Source: Streptomyces vietnamensis (GTDB lineage Bacteria; Actinomycetota; Actinomycetes; Streptomycetales; Streptomycetaceae). From it: a stretch of 64,000 nucleotides of DNA. Shown here piece after piece: positions 26,348 through 34,570 of this stretch. Under the pieces are notes generated by a model. That model was not told the DNA's origin. It did no database searches and was given only the letters and a program-made list of their open reading frames with translations. A program made the position numbers and the translations under genes. Position 1 is the first letter of the stretch, and every line of letters begins with the position of its first letter. The stretch lies in assembly GCF_000830005.1 (NCBI RefSeq), contig NZ_CP010407.1:6894001-6958000 (forward strand). The letters run 5' to 3'.

Positions 26348-26869
26348 ATGCCCGCACTCGATCCCGGCCGCACCGCGCTCGTCCTCGTCGACCTGATGGA
26401 ACGCATCGTCGCGCTGCCCCTCGCCCCCCGCCCCGGCACCGAGGTCCTCGCCGCCTCCGCCCGGCTCGCCGACACCTTCCGGGCCGTCGGCGCGCCCGTC
26501 GTCCACATCCGCGTCGAGCGGCCGAACGTCGACGCCCAGCCGCCCGGCAGCGAGCTCGTCCCCGACCTCGTCCGCGACGGCGACCCCGTCGTCGTCAAGC
26601 GCACCATCGGCGGCTTCCAGGACACCGGACTCCACGAGCTGCTCTCCGGACTCGGCGCCACCACCCTCGTCCTCGGCGGCATCGCCACCAACCTCGGCGT
26701 CGAGTCCACCGCCCGCGCCGCCTGCGACCTGGGCTACGACCTCGTCTTCGCCGAGGACGCCATGTCCGCGCTCACCGCCGACGAGCACCGCGCCTCCGTC
26801 GACCTCGACTTCCCGCGCCTCGGCACCGTCGCCCCCGTCTCCGCGATCACCCTGGACGGCCCCGAGTGA
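26348..26869 (+). CDS. Isochorismatase-like hydrolase lacking the usual catalytic cysteine
   Basis: 173 residues, isochorismatase/cysteine-hydrolase fold: TALVLVDLMERI (catalytic Asp), VVVKRTIGGFQDTGL (Lys) and LVLGGIATNLGVESTARAA. In nicotinamidases and related amidases the last motif holds the nucleophilic Cys; here that place is Gly, as in true isochorismatases. So it is more likely a vinyl-ether hydrolase-like or repurposed member than a thiol amidase. Its TGA overlaps the GTG of the ferredoxin-like gene (GTGA). Confidence 0.85.
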   Translation: MPALDPGRTALVLVDLMERIVALPLAPRPGTEVLAASARLADTFRAVGAPVVHIRVERPNVDAQPPGSELVPDLVRDGDPVVVKRTIGGFQDTGLHELLSGLGATTLVLGGIATNLGVESTARAACDLGYDLVFAEDAMSALTADEHRASVDLDFPRLGTVAPVSAITLDGPE

Positions 26870-27249
26870 CCCGCGTGCCGATACGGTACGGGGCCCGCCC
26901 CTGCTCCCTCGTCGTCTGCCGGGGCTGCTGCTGCGGAGACCCCCGCAAGAACCCCGGCATGGACCACGCCGGTCAGCTCGCCCGCCTCCGCGAGGCCGCC
27001 GCGGCCTCCGGCGGCCGACTGCTCGTCCGTACCAGCGACTGCCTCGGCCCCTGCGCCCAGGCGAACGTCCTCGTGGTCCAGCCGTCCACCGAGGGGCGGC
27101 GCAGGGGAGGCAGGGCCGCCTGGATCGGCTGGAGCGCCGACGAGGACTGCCTCGACGAGGTCCTCGCCTGGACGGCGGCAGGCGGCCCCGGCGTCGTGCC
27201 GCCCCCGGCGACCCTCGAACTCCAGATGATCGACCCGCCGAAGAACTAG
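26866..27249 (+). CDS. Thioredoxin-like [2Fe-2S] ferredoxin domain protein
   Basis: 127 residues from GTG, overlapping the upstream stop by 4 bases. Cysteines CRGCCCG near residue 20 and DCLGPC near residue 60 match thioredoxin-fold [2Fe-2S] ferredoxins. The family normally has four cluster ligands; more cysteines than that are available here. Probably an electron carrier or (2Fe-2S)-binding domain of unknown partner. Its stop codon TAG is the left copy of the target duplication of an IS701-type element, so the reading frame survived the insertion. Confidence 0.82.
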   Translation: MTRVPIRYGARPCSLVVCRGCCCGDPRKNPGMDHAGQLARLREAAAASGGRLLVRTSDCLGPCAQANVLVVQPSTEGRRRGGRAAWIGWSADEDCLDEVLAWTAAGGPGVVPPPATLELQMIDPPKN

Positions 27250-28655
27250 TAGTGCTTCGTTAGGTTCTGAGTCTGGTTGTGTTGCGGGGCAGGCGTCGGC
27301 CGCAGGTGGTGCAGGTGCCGGTCCAGCACTGCAGCAGGTCCTGAAGGGCGTCGAGGACCTGGTAGAGGGTCAGGCCGGCGTGCGTGCTTTTGGGTCGAGG
27401 CGCCGCAGGGTGAGGAAGGCCTGGGCGGCGGTGACGAGGGTGACGTGATGGTGCCAGCCGCGCCAGGTCCGGCCCTCGAAGTGGTCCAGGCCCAGGCCGT
27501 GCTTGAGCTCGCGGTAGTCGTGTTCGATGCGCCAGCGCATCTTCGCCCAGCGGACCAGGTCGGTGACGGGTGTGGTGGCGGGCAGGTCGGTCATCCAGAA
27601 ACCGGTCGGCCCGGCGGCATCCGCCGGCTGTTCGACCAGCAGGGTCTTCAGCGGGAGAACACCGTCCCAGCGGTTGCGTCCACCGGCCTGTTCCTGGGCG
27701 GTGCGGCAGGCTTCCTTGCCCGACGGCCGGACTTCGATCACGGCGAAGCGGGAGGTCATCAGGCCCTTGCTGCCCTGCCGCCAGGCGACTTGTTGGAACG
27801 AGGTGTCCGGGGTGACGAACGAGGTCAGGGGCCGGGCCGGCTCTCGGTAGCGGGGCAGCGTGGGCGGCCCCAGACCGCCGTAGGCGGGCTGGAACGGGTC
27901 GGCCGCGGCCGGGCGGGCGACTTCCTTCGGATCCACCGCTATGACATAGGACCAGCCGCGTTCCTCCAAAGCGAGGCGGAAACCCACGCTTCGGCCGTAA
28001 CCGGCATCGGCCACGATCACCGGCACCGCGAGACCCTGCTCGGCCATCCGGTCCAACAGTCCCAGAGCCAAGTAGGGCTTCGAGACGTGCCCGACCTCGT
28101 CGGGAATCCCGGCACGCTGACGTCGTACGTGATCGGCCGCCCAGTCCTCGGGCAGAAACAGTTCCCAGTCGAGCGGGCACGATGCGGTGTCGGTGGCCGC
28201 GTGCACGCTGACGGCGACCTGGCAGTTCGCCCGCTTGCCCAACGCTCCGCAGTACTGCCGGGCCACCCCCACCGAAGCGGTGCCGCACTTGGGGAACGAC
28301 ACATCGTCGATCACCCACACCTCAGGCCGGATCGCCTCGCTCAACCGCTCGGCGATCCGCCGCCGCACCGGTAGCGGATCCCACGGCGACTGGTTCACGA
28401 ACTGCTGCAGGGCCTGCATGTTCCCGTCCGGCAGCCGCTCGGCCATCGGCTGGATCGACTTCCGCCGGCCGTCCAGCATCAGACCCCGCAGATAACACCC
28501 GCCCCACCGGCGCTGATCCCGCCGCGGCAACGAGGCGAACACATCGGCAACGAACTCCGACAACTCATCCCGGAGCCGTTCCACCTCCCCAAGCCTCATG
28601 ACCGGGAGATGCCCACCACCAGGCGAGATCACTCGACGTAACGAAGCACTACTAG
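27246..28655. mobile_element. IS701-family insertion sequence with CTAG target duplication
   Basis: The element spans 27250-28651 (1,402 bp). Its ends are 13-bp perfect inverted repeats, TAGTGCTTCGTTA and TAACGAAGCACTA, flanked on both sides by CTAG (27246-27249 and 28652-28655), the 4-bp duplication expected for this family. One transposase gene on the minus strand fills most of it. Intact ends and an uninterrupted transposase suggest a recent, possibly active, insertion. Confidence 0.95.
27370..28599 (-). CDS. IS701-family DDE transposase
   Basis: 409 residues from the ATG at 28599 (MRLGEVERLRDELSEFVADV); a GTG at 28632 would add eleven residues but lies only 20 bases from the element end. 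The RNase-H-like core is visible: VWVIDDVSFPKCG (first Asp), VPVIVADAGYG (second Asp) and MRWRIEHDYRELKHGLGLDHFEGRTW (Glu and the Y-x-x-K-x-x-L-G family signature). A cut-and-paste enzyme acting on the 13-bp ends. No frameshift. Confidence 0.93.
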   Translation of the reverse strand: MRLGEVERLRDELSEFVADVFASLPRRDQRRWGGCYLRGLMLDGRRKSIQPMAERLPDGNMQALQQFVNQSPWDPLPVRRRIAERLSEAIRPEVWVIDDVSFPKCGTASVGVARQYCGALGKRANCQVAVSVHAATDTASCPLDWELFLPEDWAADHVRRQRAGIPDEVGHVSKPYLALGLLDRMAEQGLAVPVIVADAGYGRSVGFRLALEERGWSYVIAVDPKEVARPAAADPFQPAYGGLGPPTLPRYREPARPLTSFVTPDTSFQQVAWRQGSKGLMTSRFAVIEVRPSGKEACRTAQEQAGGRNRWDGVLPLKTLLVEQPADAAGPTGFWMTDLPATTPVTDLVRWAKMRWRIEHDYRELKHGLGLDHFEGRTWRGWHHHVTLVTAAQAFLTLRRLDPKARTPA

Positions 28656-28658
28656 GGC

Positions 28659-28684
28659 CTGTCCGGCGGATCAGGGCCGGACAG
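28659..28684. terminator. Hairpin between the IS and fdhD
   Basis: CTGTCCGGC and GCCGGACAG pair in perfect 9-bp arms around an 8-base loop. It lies 4 bases past the right target duplication. Before the IS arrived it stood right behind the ferredoxin gene and probably ended both convergent transcripts. Confidence 0.7.
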
Positions 28685-28687
28685 ACA

Positions 28688-29524
28688 CTAGGGCGCCTTC
28701 ACGTCGATCCGGTGCTCGCCCGCGTACACGTTCATGTCCGGCCCGCGCAGGAAGCCGACCAGCGTCAGGCCCGTCTCGGCGGCCAGGTCGACGGCGAGCG
28801 AGGACGGCGCGGACACCGCGGCGAGCACCGGGATCCCCGCCATCACGGCCTTCTGCGCCAGCTCGAACGAGGCCCGCCCCGACACGAGCAGCACCGCACG
28901 CTCCAGCGGCAGCAGGCCCTCCCGCAACGCCCGCCCCACGAGCTTGTCCACGGCGTTGTGCCGGCCCACGTCCTCCCGTACGTCGAGCAGTTCGCCGTCC
29001 TCCGCGAACAGCGCCGCGGCGTGCAGCCCGCCGGTCGAGTCGAAGACCCGCTGCGCGGCCCGCAGCCGCTCAGGGAGCATCGAAAGCAGCTCGGGGCTGA
29101 CCCGTACCGGGGGAGTGTCGGCGATCGGGAAGCGGGCCGTGGTGCGGACCGCGTCCAGGCTGGCCTTGCCGCACAGCCCGCACGAGGACGTCGTGTAGAC
29201 GTTCCGCTCAAGGGTGATGTCGGGGACCGTCACACCGGGGGCCAGCTGCACGTCCACCACGTTGTACGTGTTGCGGCCGTCGTCCGTGGCGCCCGCGCAG
29301 TACACGATGTTCCGCACGTCCGACGCCGCCCCGAGGACCCCCTCGCTCACCAGGAAACCGGCCGCGAGCGCGAAGTCGTCGCCCGGCGTGCGCATGGTGA
29401 TCGCGATCGGCCGGCCGTTCAGCCGGATCTCCAGCGGCTCCTCCGCCACCAGGGTGTCGGGCCGCGTGTTGACCGCCTCGCCCCGGATCCGCAGGACACG
29501 CCGTCGCTCGGTGACCCGTCCCAT
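28688..29524 (-). CDS. fdhD: Formate dehydrogenase accessory sulfurtransferase FdhD
   Basis: 278 residues from the ATG at 29522-29524. FdhD moves sulfur from a cysteine desulfurase to the molybdenum cofactor before its insertion into formate dehydrogenase. Recognised by [25 protein letters not shown], the essential CxxC in [26 protein letters not shown] and [15 protein letters not shown]. No formate dehydrogenase gene is in the window, but a molybdopterin enzyme ends at the left edge. The longer open frame upstream is not conserved. Confidence 0.93.
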   Translation of the reverse strand: MGRVTERRRVLRIRGEAVNTRPDTLVAEEPLEIRLNGRPIAITMRTPGDDFALAAGFLVSEGVLGAASDVRNIVYCAGATDDGRNTYNVVDVQLAPGVTVPDITLERNVYTTSSCGLCGKASLDAVRTTARFPIADTPPVRVSPELLSMLPERLRAAQRVFDSTGGLHAAALFAEDGELLDVREDVGRHNAVDKLVGRALREGLLPLERAVLLVSGRASFELAQKAVMAGIPVLAAVSAPSSLAVDLAAETGLTLVGFLRGPDMNVYAGEHRIDVKAP

Positions 29525-29692
29525 CGTGACCGCACTCGATTCTCTCCGCAGGGAAGGCCGGAAGGCCCTGTCCGCCCCATTCTCCGCCACGCCCCACCCC
29601 CGCACGCGCATCCGCGCACCCGTCCGTCCCGGGCCCGTTGTCACGGTCGGCCAAGCGATTCGGGGGAATGTTGGTGGTTTACGTCACCTGTT

Positions 29693-29702
29693 ACTGATCA
29701 GT
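29693..29702. promoter_or_regulatory. 10-bp palindrome upstream of the KAS III gene
   Basis: ACTGATCAGT lies 58 bases before the KAS III start in a relatively AT-rich stretch (TTTACGTCACCTGTTACTGA) that looks like its promoter. Could be an operator half of a TetR-type site; weak. Confidence 0.35.
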
Positions 29703-29759
29703 CGCTGGCAAGACTGGGGAATCCTGCCGGACGAACGAACCACCTAGGGGGTCCCGAGA

Positions 29760-30704
29760 ATGACGGGCACTCGCATTGCCGCGCTCGGGCACTACCAGCC
29801 CGCCAAGGTGCTGACCAACCACGACCTCGCCGAGCTGGTCGACACGAGCGACGAGTGGATCCTCAGCCGGGTCGGCATCCGCACCCGGCACGTCGCCGGG
29901 CCCGACGAGCCGGTCGACGAGCTCGCCGCCCACGCGGCCGGCAAGGCGCTCGCCGCCGCCGGCCTCACCGCGGGCGACATCGACCTCGTCCTCGTCGCCA
30001 CCTCCACCGCGATCGACCGCTCGCCGAACACGGCCGCCCGCGTCGCCGCCCGCCTCGGCATGGGCTCGCCCGCCACCATGGACCTCAACGTGGTCTGCGC
30101 CGGCTTCACCCACGCCCTGGCCACCGCCGACCACGCCGTCCGCGCCGGGGCCGCCCGCCGCGCCCTCGTCATCGGCGCCGACAAGATGACCGAGATCACC
30201 GACTGGACCGACCGCACCACCTGCGTCCTCACCGGTGACGGGGCCGGCGCCGCGATCGTCGAGGCCACCGAGACCGACACCGGCGCCATCGGCCCGGTCC
30301 TGTGGGGCTCCGTCCCGGAGATGGGCCACGCCGTCCGCATCGAGGGCACCCCGCCGCGCTTCGCCCAGGAGGGGCAGTCCGTCTACCGCTGGGCCACCCA
30401 GCAGCTGCCGGCCCTCGCCCGGCAGACCTGCGAGCGCTCCGGCATCGCCCCCGAGGACCTCGCGGGCGTCGTCCTGCACCAGGCCAACCTGCGGATCATC
30501 GAGCCGCTCGCCGCGAAGATCGGCGCCGTCAACGCCGTCGTCGCCCGGGACGTCGTCGACTCCGGCAACACCTCGGCCGCCTCCATCCCGCTGGCCCTGT
30601 CCAAGCTGGTCGAACGCGGCGAGCTGCCCTCCGGCGCCCCGGTCCTGCTCTTCGGCTTCGGCGGCAACCTCTCGTACGCGGGACAGGTCGTCCGCGTCCC
30701 GTAG
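29760..30704 (+). CDS. 3-oxoacyl-ACP synthase III (FabH-like)
   Basis: 314 residues. Thiolase-fold condensing enzyme with the catalytic triad in place: Cys in TMDLNVVCAGFTHAL, His in GVVLHQANLRIIEPLA, Asn in VDSGNTSAASIPLALS. The N-terminal VDTSDEWILSRVGIRTRHVA is the KAS III signature. It would join an acyl-CoA starter to malonyl-ACP. No ACP or other fatty acid genes are beside it, so it is probably an auxiliary copy, perhaps for secondary metabolism or branched starters, rather than the housekeeping fabH. Confidence 0.9.
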   Translation: MTGTRIAALGHYQPAKVLTNHDLAELVDTSDEWILSRVGIRTRHVAGPDEPVDELAAHAAGKALAAAGLTAGDIDLVLVATSTAIDRSPNTAARVAARLGMGSPATMDLNVVCAGFTHALATADHAVRAGAARRALVIGADKMTEITDWTDRTTCVLTGDGAGAAIVEATETDTGAIGPVLWGSVPEMGHAVRIEGTPPRFAQEGQSVYRWATQQLPALARQTCERSGIAPEDLAGVVLHQANLRIIEPLAAKIGAVNAVVARDVVDSGNTSAASIPLALSKLVERGELPSGAPVLLFGFGGNLSYAGQVVRVP

Positions 30705-30849
30705 GGCCCGGGGTCCTCGTGACCCGTTCGGCGGAGTGCCGGTGGCGGGGGGCCGGGGGCGGACCTAGCTTCGATCGCGGTGAGGGTCGTTCCCTTCCGG
30801 ACGCGGAATCGCTCCGCGTCCGAGCCCTCCCGTGATCTGGAGGACCGCC

Positions 30850-31407
30850 ATGCGCGTGATACGTGCCGCTTCCGCCGCCCTGCTCGGCGCCGTCGCCGTC
30901 GTCGCGATCGCGCCCCTGGCCGCGGCCGGCGACGGCGACGGCAACATCACGTCGTTCGGCTTCTCCGTCACCCCCGCGACGATCGCCCCCGGCGGCACCG
31001 TCACCCTCACCTCGGACGGCTGCGAAGTGCCCTCCGTGACCGTCACCTCCACCGTGTTCGAGACCGTGACCCTCAACGAGGGCCGCCCGGCCACGGCGAC
31101 CGTGGACGTCGACGCCAAGGCCGGCAGCCAGGTCGAGATCACCTTCGACTGCAAGGGCGAGCGGGGCACCACCCAACTCACCATCGCCGGCGGCGACACC
31201 GGCGGGACCACCGGACACGACACCGGCACGGGCACGCACACCGGCGCCCACAAGGGCGTGAAGGCCGGCTACGGAACCGCCGCCGCCTCCGGCGCGGACA
31301 CAGAGGGGCTCGGCACCACCGAAGTGGTCACGGGCGTCCTGCTGATCGCCGGAGCGCTCGGCGCCGCCGTCGTGCTCACCCGCCGCCGCGCCGACGGCCG
31401 CGCCTGA
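30850..31407 (+). CDS. Secreted, C-terminally anchored surface protein
   Basis: 185 residues with GGAGG before the ATG. A signal peptide (MRVIRAASAALLGAVAVVAI to LAAAG), a ~90-residue beta-rich domain with two cysteines (DGCEVPSV and TFDCKGE), a Gly/Thr/His-rich linker and a C-terminal hydrophobic helix (TEVVTGVLLIAGALGAAVVLT) followed by RRRADGRA. No LPxTG motif is seen. Immediately upstream of a class F sortase, a pairing common in Streptomyces that suggests surface attachment or a shared envelope role. Confidence 0.78.
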   Translation: MRVIRAASAALLGAVAVVAIAPLAAAGDGDGNITSFGFSVTPATIAPGGTVTLTSDGCEVPSVTVTSTVFETVTLNEGRPATATVDVDAKAGSQVEITFDCKGERGTTQLTIAGGDTGGTTGHDTGTGTHTGAHKGVKAGYGTAAASGADTEGLGTTEVVTGVLLIAGALGAAVVLTRRRADGRA

Positions 31408-31532
31408 GAACGGCCCCTCCGCCCCGGTGTGACGAGGTCCGGGGCGGAGGGGCGCCAGTACGCACCGCACGCGGGGACGGCCGCGTGCGCGACGGGCCTC
31501 GCGTACCGCAGGGCACGAGGAGGAGGGCGGAC

Positions 31533-32243
31533 GTGGGGCTTTCCGACGGCACGGGCGGCCCGGACGGCACGGGCGGCCCGGACGGTACGACGCAGCCGGA
31601 CCGCACCGGACGGCGTGGCGCCTGGGGCGTCATCGCCGTCGTCCTGCTCATCGGCGTGCACCTCGTACGCGGCGGTACGGGGGACCTCCAGGGCGCCGGC
31701 CCGCCGCAGCCCCTCGCCGCCGCCGCACCCGACGGGACGCGGGCCGGTGTCGCCGCCCTCGCCCCCGTGCCCGTACCCCCTCCGCTGCCCGCCTCGCCCC
31801 CGGTCCGGGTCCGCGTCCCCGCCGTCCGCATCGACGCACCCGTCACCGCGGTCGGACTGGACCCCGACGGCTGGATCGAGGCCCCGCCGCCCGAGGACGA
31901 CCGGCTCGCGGGCTGGTTCACCGGCGCGGTCACCCCCGGCGAACGCGGCACCGCCGTCGTCGTCGGCCACGTCGACACCCCGGGCGGCCGGGCCGTCTTC
32001 TACGACCTCGGCGCCGTCGGCAAGGGACACCGCGTCGAGATCGCCCGCCGCGACGGCAGGACGGCCGTCTTCGCCGTGTACGGGGTCGAGGTCGTCCCCA
32101 AGGAGGGCTTCCCCGCCGAGCGGGTCTACGGCGACGCCGGCGTCCCCGAACTGCGCCTGATCACCTGCGGCGGCACCTTCACGGAGGAGGGCGGCTACGC
32201 GGGCAACGTGGTGGTCTCGGCCCGCCTGGTCGAGGTGCGCTGA
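31533..32243 (+). CDS. Class F sortase
   Basis: 236 residues from GTG with GAGGAGGAGGG upstream. One N-terminal transmembrane anchor (VIAVVLLIGVHLV), a proline-rich spacer, then the sortase beta barrel: VRVRVPAVRIDAPV, catalytic His in VVVGHVDTPGGRAVFYDLG, catalytic Cys in LRLITCGGTF and the downstream Arg in SARLVEVR. Sortases are membrane transpeptidases; class F enzymes of actinobacteria have unclear substrates. The preceding secreted protein is the natural candidate partner. Confidence 0.9.
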   Translation: MGLSDGTGGPDGTGGPDGTTQPDRTGRRGAWGVIAVVLLIGVHLVRGGTGDLQGAGPPQPLAAAAPDGTRAGVAALAPVPVPPPLPASPPVRVRVPAVRIDAPVTAVGLDPDGWIEAPPPEDDRLAGWFTGAVTPGERGTAVVVGHVDTPGGRAVFYDLGAVGKGHRVEIARRDGRTAVFAVYGVEVVPKEGFPAERVYGDAGVPELRLITCGGTFTEEGGYAGNVVVSARLVEVR

Positions 32244-32300
32244 CCGCGACCTGACGGACTCCGGCCGAAGGATTGGCCCGGACCGCGTCGGGGTCGTCAG

Positions 32301-32399
32301 GGTGGCTTTCACGGAACCGGCGTCGGGGGGCGTCGGGTTCCCTGGGGCAAGGAGACCGTCCCACCCCACTGACCATGGAAAACGCTGGTGAAAGCCACC
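32301..32399. repeat. Widely spaced 12-bp inverted repeat before tRNA-Leu
   Basis: GGTGGCTTTCAC at 32301-32312 and its exact complement GTGAAAGCCACC at 32388-32399, 75 bases apart, 62 bases upstream of the tRNA. No open frame occupies the space. Possible stem of a small RNA or a protein-binding pair. Confidence 0.6.
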
Positions 32400-32461
32400 T
32401 CGAACCCCTGGTAGAGTTATCTCTGTCGCCGCGGGGGAAACCCCGAAACGACAATCACCTG

Positions 32462-32549
32462 GTCCGGGTGGCGGAATGGCAGACGCGCTAGCTTGAGGTG
32501 CTAGTGCCCTTTATCGGGCGTGGGGGTTCAAGTCCCCCCTCGGACACCA
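32462..32549 (+). tRNA. tRNA-Leu (anticodon GAG)
   Basis: Class II tRNA. Acceptor arms GTCCGGG (32462-32468) and CTCGGAC (32539-32545) pair with one G-T; A discriminator and encoded CCA end at 32549. The anticodon stem-loop reads GCTAGC-TTGAGGT-GCTAGT, giving anticodon GAG for codon CUC. The long variable arm (TGCCCTTTATCGGGCG) and T loop GGTTCAAGTCC are as expected for leucine. A strong terminator follows directly. Confidence 0.97.
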
Positions 32550-32554
32550 CACGG

Positions 32555-32590
32555 AAGTGCCGGTCGATCTCGTATCGACCGGCACTTTTC
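32555..32590 (+). terminator. Intrinsic terminator after tRNA-Leu
   Basis: AAGTGCCGGTCGAT and ATCGACCGGCACTT, perfect 14-bp arms around CTCGT, followed by TTC. It also lies just beyond the stop of the convergent methyltransferase gene, so it probably works both ways. Confidence 0.9.
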
Positions 32591-32604
32591 GTTGCGCCGG
32601 GGCG

Positions 32605-33315
32605 TCACCTCTTGCGCGCCACCACCAGCCTGCAGCGCGGGCTGCCGTCCTCCCGGCGGCCCAGGGGTTCGATCGGGGCGAGGGAGACCTCGAAGCCGCT
32701 GTCCTCCAGGCGGGCGCGGACGTCCGCGAGGCGGAAGGTGCGGTAGTACATGACGAACGGCGGGTGCCAGACGGCGTTCCTGACGCGCATCGCCGCGTCG
32801 AAGCCCCACAGGGTCCAGTAGAGGCGGGAGCCGACCGGTGGTGGGGCGGGGAGCGGGAAGGCGAAGGTGCCGCCCGGGCGCAGGGCGGCGTGGACCTGGG
32901 CGAAGAGGGTGCGCTGGTCGGCCGGGAGGAAGTGGCCGAAGGCGCCGAAGCTGACCGCCAGGTCGAAGACCGGGGCGAAGGGGAGGGCCAGGGCGTCGGC
33001 GCGGACCAGGTCGGCGGTCGGGTGGGCGTTCCGGGCCCGGGTCAGCATGCCCGTACTGAAGTCGACGCCCGTGATCCGGCCCGCGCAGACCGAGCGGAGG
33101 ACGCCGAGTCCGGCGCCGGTGCCGCAGCAGACGTCGAGGCCGGAGTCGAAGGGGCCGAGGGTCTCCAGGGTGTGGGCGACCGCGGTCAGGAGCCGGTCGG
33201 AGGTGCGGAAGGGGGTGGCGTCGAACTTGCTCGCGAGCAGGTCGTAGCCGTGCTCGACGGAGGAGAGGGCCTGGACGGTCAGCTCGCGGAGGCTGGGACC
33301 CTGCGGGGTGAACAT
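32605..33315 (-). CDS. Class I SAM-dependent methyltransferase
   Basis: 236 residues. GLDVCCGTGAGLGVL is motif I, ITGVDFSTGML motif II, LVRADALALPFAP and LAVSFGAFGHFLP follow, with a C-terminal beta region (VMYYRTFRLADVRARLEDSGFEV). Resembles UbiE/Methyltransf_25-type small-molecule methyltransferases. Single gene on the minus strand. Confidence 0.88.
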   Translation of the reverse strand: MFTPQGPSLRELTVQALSSVEHGYDLLASKFDATPFRTSDRLLTAVAHTLETLGPFDSGLDVCCGTGAGLGVLRSVCAGRITGVDFSTGMLTRARNAHPTADLVRADALALPFAPVFDLAVSFGAFGHFLPADQRTLFAQVHAALRPGGTFAFPLPAPPPVGSRLYWTLWGFDAAMRVRNAVWHPPFVMYYRTFRLADVRARLEDSGFEVSLAPIEPLGRREDGSPRCRLVVARKR

Positions 33316-33397
33316 GGCACCGAGCCTAGGGGGTGTCCTGCCCGGTCGGGAGGCACTCGGAGTGAAGACACCCCTGAGTGGTCACGGACCGGGCGTG

Positions 33398-33874
33398 TCA
33401 GAGCGCGCTGCCCACCGGGGGCGCCGGCCAGGACGGCGCGATGCCCGTGAGCTGGCAGACGAGGAGGTAGAGGGGGATCGGCGGGGTGTAGGGGGAGGTG
33501 CCGTCGGGGTGGTGGATGAGGCGCGGGCGGCGGTCCGGGATCTCGGCGCCGGGGGCGTAGCAGGCGGGCAGCGGCCAGGTGAGGTCGTGGTCGGAGCCGG
33601 CGGGGACGAGCCACCACCACCAGTCGGAGTCGGCGTAGACGCAGCCCTTGGCGGGGAGGCGGGAGAGGATCTTGAAGCCGAAGCGGGCGGGGACGCCGAC
33701 GGCGTCGCAGCCGAGGCCGGTGTGGAGTCCGACGGGGACGGCGAGGCGGGTGGCGCCGAGCTCGCGCGGGTGGGCCTGGACGCGGTGGGATTCCAGGGAG
33801 CGGCGCGGGGCCGGTACGGAGGCGGCCTCGGGGGACCTGAGGGCCCGCGGGATGATGCGGATCGACCTCAGCAC
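33398..33874 (-). CDS. Conserved Streptomyces hypothetical protein
   Basis: 158 residues from GTG, whose start overlaps the stop of the upstream ATPase gene (GTGCTGA), so translation is coupled. Tryptophan-rich centre (GCVYADSDWWWWLVPAGSDHDLTWPLPACYAPG). No known domain; proteins like it are often found next to AbaA/WhiJ-type ATPases in Streptomyces. Confidence 0.7.
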   Translation of the reverse strand: MLRSIRIIPRALRSPEAASVPAPRRSLESHRVQAHPRELGATRLAVPVGLHTGLGCDAVGVPARFGFKILSRLPAKGCVYADSDWWWWLVPAGSDHDLTWPLPACYAPGAEIPDRRPRLIHHPDGTSPYTPPIPLYLLVCQLTGIAPSWPAPPVGSAL

Positions 33875-34323
33875 GGTTCCCCCATGCCGTGGGCGAGTTC
33901 CGCCCAGACGATCTGCGCGGTGCCGTGGCCGGTGCGGTCGGCGCCCCAGGCGGTGCAGAGCGCGTCGACGATGAGGAGTCCGCGGCCGCGTTCCTCCGCG
34001 CCGCAGTCGCGTATCCGCGGTCCGGCGGGGCCGCCCTCGTCCCGTACGGCTATGCGCAGGGTCTCCTCGCCTTCGCGGAGTTCGCAGACGAAGCGGCTGC
34101 TGGCGGTGTGCACGACGGCGTTGGTGACGAGTTCGGAGACGACGAGGGCGACGGTCTCGCGTATCTCGGGGCCGCAGCCCCAGAGGATGAGCCGTTCCTC
34201 GGCGAGCCTGCGGGCCCGGGCGACGGACGCGGTGAGGGCCGGGAGCTCGAAGGCGAAGCGGCGGACCGGATCGGTGTGGTGCGGTGGGCGCTGGGCCATG
34301 ACCCGAGGGGCTGCAGGGCTCAT
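33868..34323 (-). CDS. Histidine-kinase-like ATPase (anti-sigma/RsbW type)
   Basis: 151 residues from the ATG at 34321-34323; an ATG at 34299 is an alternative. The HATPase_c fold is recognised by ETVALVVSELVTNAVVHT (N box), LRIAVRDEGG (G1 box) and GRGLLIVDALCTAWGAD (G2). No kinase or receptor part. Such stand-alone ATPases sit next to HTH/DUF397 pairs in AbaA/WhiJ-like developmental loci. Divergent from the HTH gene. Confidence 0.88.
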   Translation of the reverse strand: MSPAAPRVMAQRPPHHTDPVRRFAFELPALTASVARARRLAEERLILWGCGPEIRETVALVVSELVTNAVVHTASSRFVCELREGEETLRIAVRDEGGPAGPRIRDCGAEERGRGLLIVDALCTAWGADRTGHGTAQIVWAELAHGMGEPC

Positions 34324-34483
34324 GAGACCTGAGGGCTGCGCGTTACCAGAAGCCACGACCGGTTCCTCACAACAGTGGGCAGGACTGCCGTACGGCGCTG
34401 TCGCCGTGGCGCGGTGGCGCACGGCGGCAGCGTGTACTGGTTCACCGGAACACTGTCCTCCTGCGTCGGACACTTGGCAAGTG

Positions 34484-34506
34484 GCACTCTGAAAATTGCA
34501 GAGTGC
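34484..34506. promoter_or_regulatory. GCACTCTG/CAGAGTGC palindrome in the AbaA/WhiJ-like divergon
   Basis: Perfect 8-bp arms around the AT-rich spacer AAAATTG, 65 bases upstream of the HTH gene and facing the divergent ATPase. The A/T spacer stands out in this GC-rich DNA. The natural ligand is the DUF5753 HTH protein encoded next to it. Confidence 0.7.
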
Positions 34507-34570
34507 TGTGTTCTCTCTGGCCGGGCTTCGTGGCACACTCGTCGAAACAGCGCGTCGGGGAGGTCTGAGA

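Noticed and set aside
28600..28632. GTG at 28632 as transposase start
   Set aside because: It lies about 20 bases from the element end with no ribosome site; the ATG at 28599 is more plausible, though not proven.
29760..30704. Biosynthetic gene cluster around the KAS III gene
   Set aside because: No carrier protein, ketosynthase partner, or tailoring set is adjacent; neighbours are fdhD and a surface protein/sortase pair.
32462..32549. tRNA-Leu as attachment site of an integrated element
   Set aside because: No integrase nearby and no partial tRNA copy seen downstream; the integrase in this window uses the ligase gene.
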